Positions 62,513-64,000 of a stretch of DNA of 64,000 nt are shown in pieces. Each line of letters starts with the position of its first letter. Position 1 is the first letter of the stretch. This DNA is from Clostridium sp. E02 (GTDB lineage: Bacteria; Bacillota; Clostridia; Lachnospirales; Lachnospiraceae), in assembly GCF_003833015.1 (NCBI RefSeq), contig NZ_RJLQ01000020.1, positions 1 to 64,000 of the forward strand, given 5' to 3'. Under the pieces are notes generated by a model. That model was given only the letters and a program-made list of their open reading frames with translations. It was not told the DNA's origin and did not search any database. Position numbers and translations under genes: made by a program.

Positions 62513-64000
62513 ATGGAATATTATGTAGAATTAAAACTAAGAAAAGATGCTCATAACGGAGGATTTTCCAATGGTCTGACCTTATGCGGAGGGGAATCCA
62601 CGAAGGAACTTGTTAGAGTTCTGAAAAAAGCGGACACAATTGTATATAAAAATAGTACCAATCATTATGTAACACTGGAGATGGTAAATAATAACGATAC
62701 CGTTGAAGTAAACACCGTATTTGAGAACAAAGGGACTGAAACAACAACGTTAGAGATGCTCTCATCTTTTGCTCTAAAGGGAATAAAAGCGGACAAAATC
62801 CACAGACTGCAATCTTTTTGGAGTGCGGAAGGAAAACTCAGGACAGAAACAATTGAGGAACTGCACTTAGAGCCTTCCTGGAACCGATGTGGTATGAGGG
62901 TTGAGAAATTTGGCAATTTGGGATCTATGCCGGTGCGGAAGTATTTCCCTTTTATCGCGTTGGAAAACTGTGAAACACATGAATTTACAGCGGTTCAGTT
63001 ATATACCCCTTTCTCCTGGCAGATTGAGATCCTGTGCAAAGAGGATGAAACTCTGTCACTTGTGGGTGGGATTGCAGACCGGGACTTTGGACACTGGTTT
63101 AAGAATATTGCACCGGGGGAAACCTTTACCGCCCCCAAAGCAGTCATTGCCAGGGGAAGTTCCCTCTATGAGGTGTGCGATAAATTGGTGAATGCACAAA
63201 AGCCTGAGGTATCTGTACTGGATCAGGATATGGGAATTATGTTTAATGAATATTGTACTACCTGGGGGAACCCAAGCCTTGAAAATATCAAAAAAATATG
63301 TAATAAGTTGAAGGATAAAGGGGTTAAGTACCTGGTAATTGATTCCGGATGGTATGGTAAAAATGAGGGATGGTGGGCCAGTATCGGAGACTGGGATGTC
63401 AACTATGAAAAGTTCCCCGGTGGTCTAAAAAAAGCTGCGGATTATATCAGAGAATGCGGGATGATACCTGGTCTCTGGTTTGAACCAGAATCTGTGGGCA
63501 AATTGTCAAAACACTGGGACAATTTGGAACATTTACTGAAAAAAGATGGTGTAGTACTTACCGTGGGAGAGAAACGCTTTTGGGATATGTCCGATCCCTG
63601 GGTTATGGAGTATTTAAAGAATGCGGTCATAAAAACCCTGAAAGAATGCGGATTTGGCTATATTAAAATTGATTACAACGATACCATCGGCATAGGCTGT
63701 GACGGGGCTGAAAGTCTTGGAGAAGGGTTAAGGCAGAGGGTCAGGGCAACCCAGGAATTTTTCAAAAAAATTAAAATGGAGATACCGGACATTGTAATTG
63801 AGAACTGTTCTAGCGGTGGACACAGGCTGGAGCCATCCATGATGGAACTGGTATCCCAGGCAAGCTTTTCCGATGCCCATGAAACCACGGCCATACCGAT
63901 GATTGCGGCAAATATGCAACGAGTAATAAAACCGTCCCAAAGTCAGATCTGGGCAGTTATGCGCGGCAGTGACAGCAATAATAGAATCTACTATTCCATT
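62513..64000 (+). CDS. Alpha-galactosidase (GH36), 3' end outside the window
   Basis: An open frame of 496 codons runs off the window edge. GH36 landmarks are the N-terminal beta-sandwich, then LVIDSGWYGKNEGWW (275-288), GDWDVNYEKFPGGL, PGLWFEPE (319-326), nucleophile Asp387 in IDYND, ENCSSGGHR (430-438) and acid/base Asp454 in SDAHE. It releases galactose from raffinose- or melibiose-type sugars in the cytosol. AGGAGAG precedes ATG. Family members are usually about 700-740 residues, so roughly a third is missing here. Confidence 0.92.
   Translation, partial: MEYYVELKLRKDAHNGGFSNGLTLCGGESTKELVRVLKKADTIVYKNSTNHYVTLEMVNNNDTVEVNTVFENKGTETTTLEMLSSFALKGIKADKIHRLQSFWSAEGKLRTETIEELHLEPSWNRCGMRVEKFGNLGSMPVRKYFPFIALENCETHEFTAVQLYTPFSWQIEILCKEDETLSLVGGIADRDFGHWFKNIAPGETFTAPKAVIARGSSLYEVCDKLVNAQKPEVSVLDQDMGIMFNEYCTTWGNPSLENIKKICNKLKDKGVKYLVIDSGWYGKNEGWWASIGDWDVNYEKFPGGLKKAADYIRECGMIPGLWFEPESVGKLSKHWDNLEHLLKKDGVVLTVGEKRFWDMSDPWVMEYLKNAVIKTLKECGFGYIKIDYNDTIGIGCDGAESLGEGLRQRVRATQEFFKKIKMEIPDIVIENCSSGGHRLEPSMMELVSQASFSDAHETTAIPMIAANMQRVIKPSQSQIWAVMRGSDSNNRIYYSI

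Overview
The window reads as chromosome of a low-GC, anaerobic, spore-former-type Firmicute, most likely a Lachnospiraceae/Clostridium (Lacrimispora-like) gut or plant-associated fermenter. This is inferred from strong GGAGG-type ribosome binding sites, TTG/GTG starts, several radical SAM proteins, a hybrid-cluster protein, an Fe-S old-yellow enzyme, LicT-type antitermination and many sugar PTS/ABC genes. No rRNA, tRNA, transposase, integrase or CRISPR array was seen.

Layout. 0-2.9 kb: a small winged-helix protein, a WYL-domain regulator and a short-chain dehydrogenase; the last two share an operator-like repeat. 2.9-9 kb: a minus-strand ribose operon (rbsKDACB) with a divergent LacI-type rbsR and a clear promoter/operator. 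9-12.2 kb: a LysR regulator and an FMN/FAD/Fe-S oxidoreductase, followed by a 46-nt relic of the dehydrogenase 3' end, so the ribose/oxidoreductase block lies between two copies of that end. 12.2-17.9 kb: a beta-glucoside operon (PTS EII, 6-phospho-beta-glucosidase, LicT antiterminator, MFS carrier) behind a RAT/terminator switch.

18-30.5 kb is a drug/peptide resistance block: an ABC-F protein behind a leader-ORF attenuator; an RsgA-like GTPase and an APH-like kinase behind a second leader-peptide/attenuator region; a short UvrA-like ABC protein with a MarR regulator; and a BceRS-BceAB-type module for sensing and removing antimicrobial peptides. 30.5-35.3 kb: an AraC regulator and a heterodimeric ABC exporter of the siderophore-associated type, sharing a DtxR/IdeR-like box.

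35.6-45.7 kb is the most interesting part: an AT-rich biosynthetic cluster for a ribosomally made, Cys-rich peptide. It holds a 50-residue four-Cys precursor, a membrane-anchored thioredoxin-like protein, two radical SAM/SPASM enzymes, a cytosolic subtilisin-like protein whose C-terminus looks like an acyl-carrier domain lacking the usual serine, a split ABC exporter, a MacB/FtsX-type exporter pair and a Sfp-type phosphopantetheinyl transferase. The serine protease-carrier fusion plus PPTase in a radical SAM peptide cluster is unusual.

45.9-53.7 kb: an alpha-glucoside operon (LacI regulator with a perfect 20-bp operator, binding protein, two permeases, two GH13 enzymes with different specificity residues). 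53.9-55.3 kb: a lipoprotein gene broken by one stop codon, and a Cys-rich MarR-like regulator. 55.3-59.7 kb: a second beta-glucoside operon (LicT, PTS EII, GH1) with its own RAT/terminator. 59.7-64 kb: a small membrane protein, hybrid-cluster protein, an HD phosphohydrolase and the start of a GH36 alpha-galactosidase that runs off the window.
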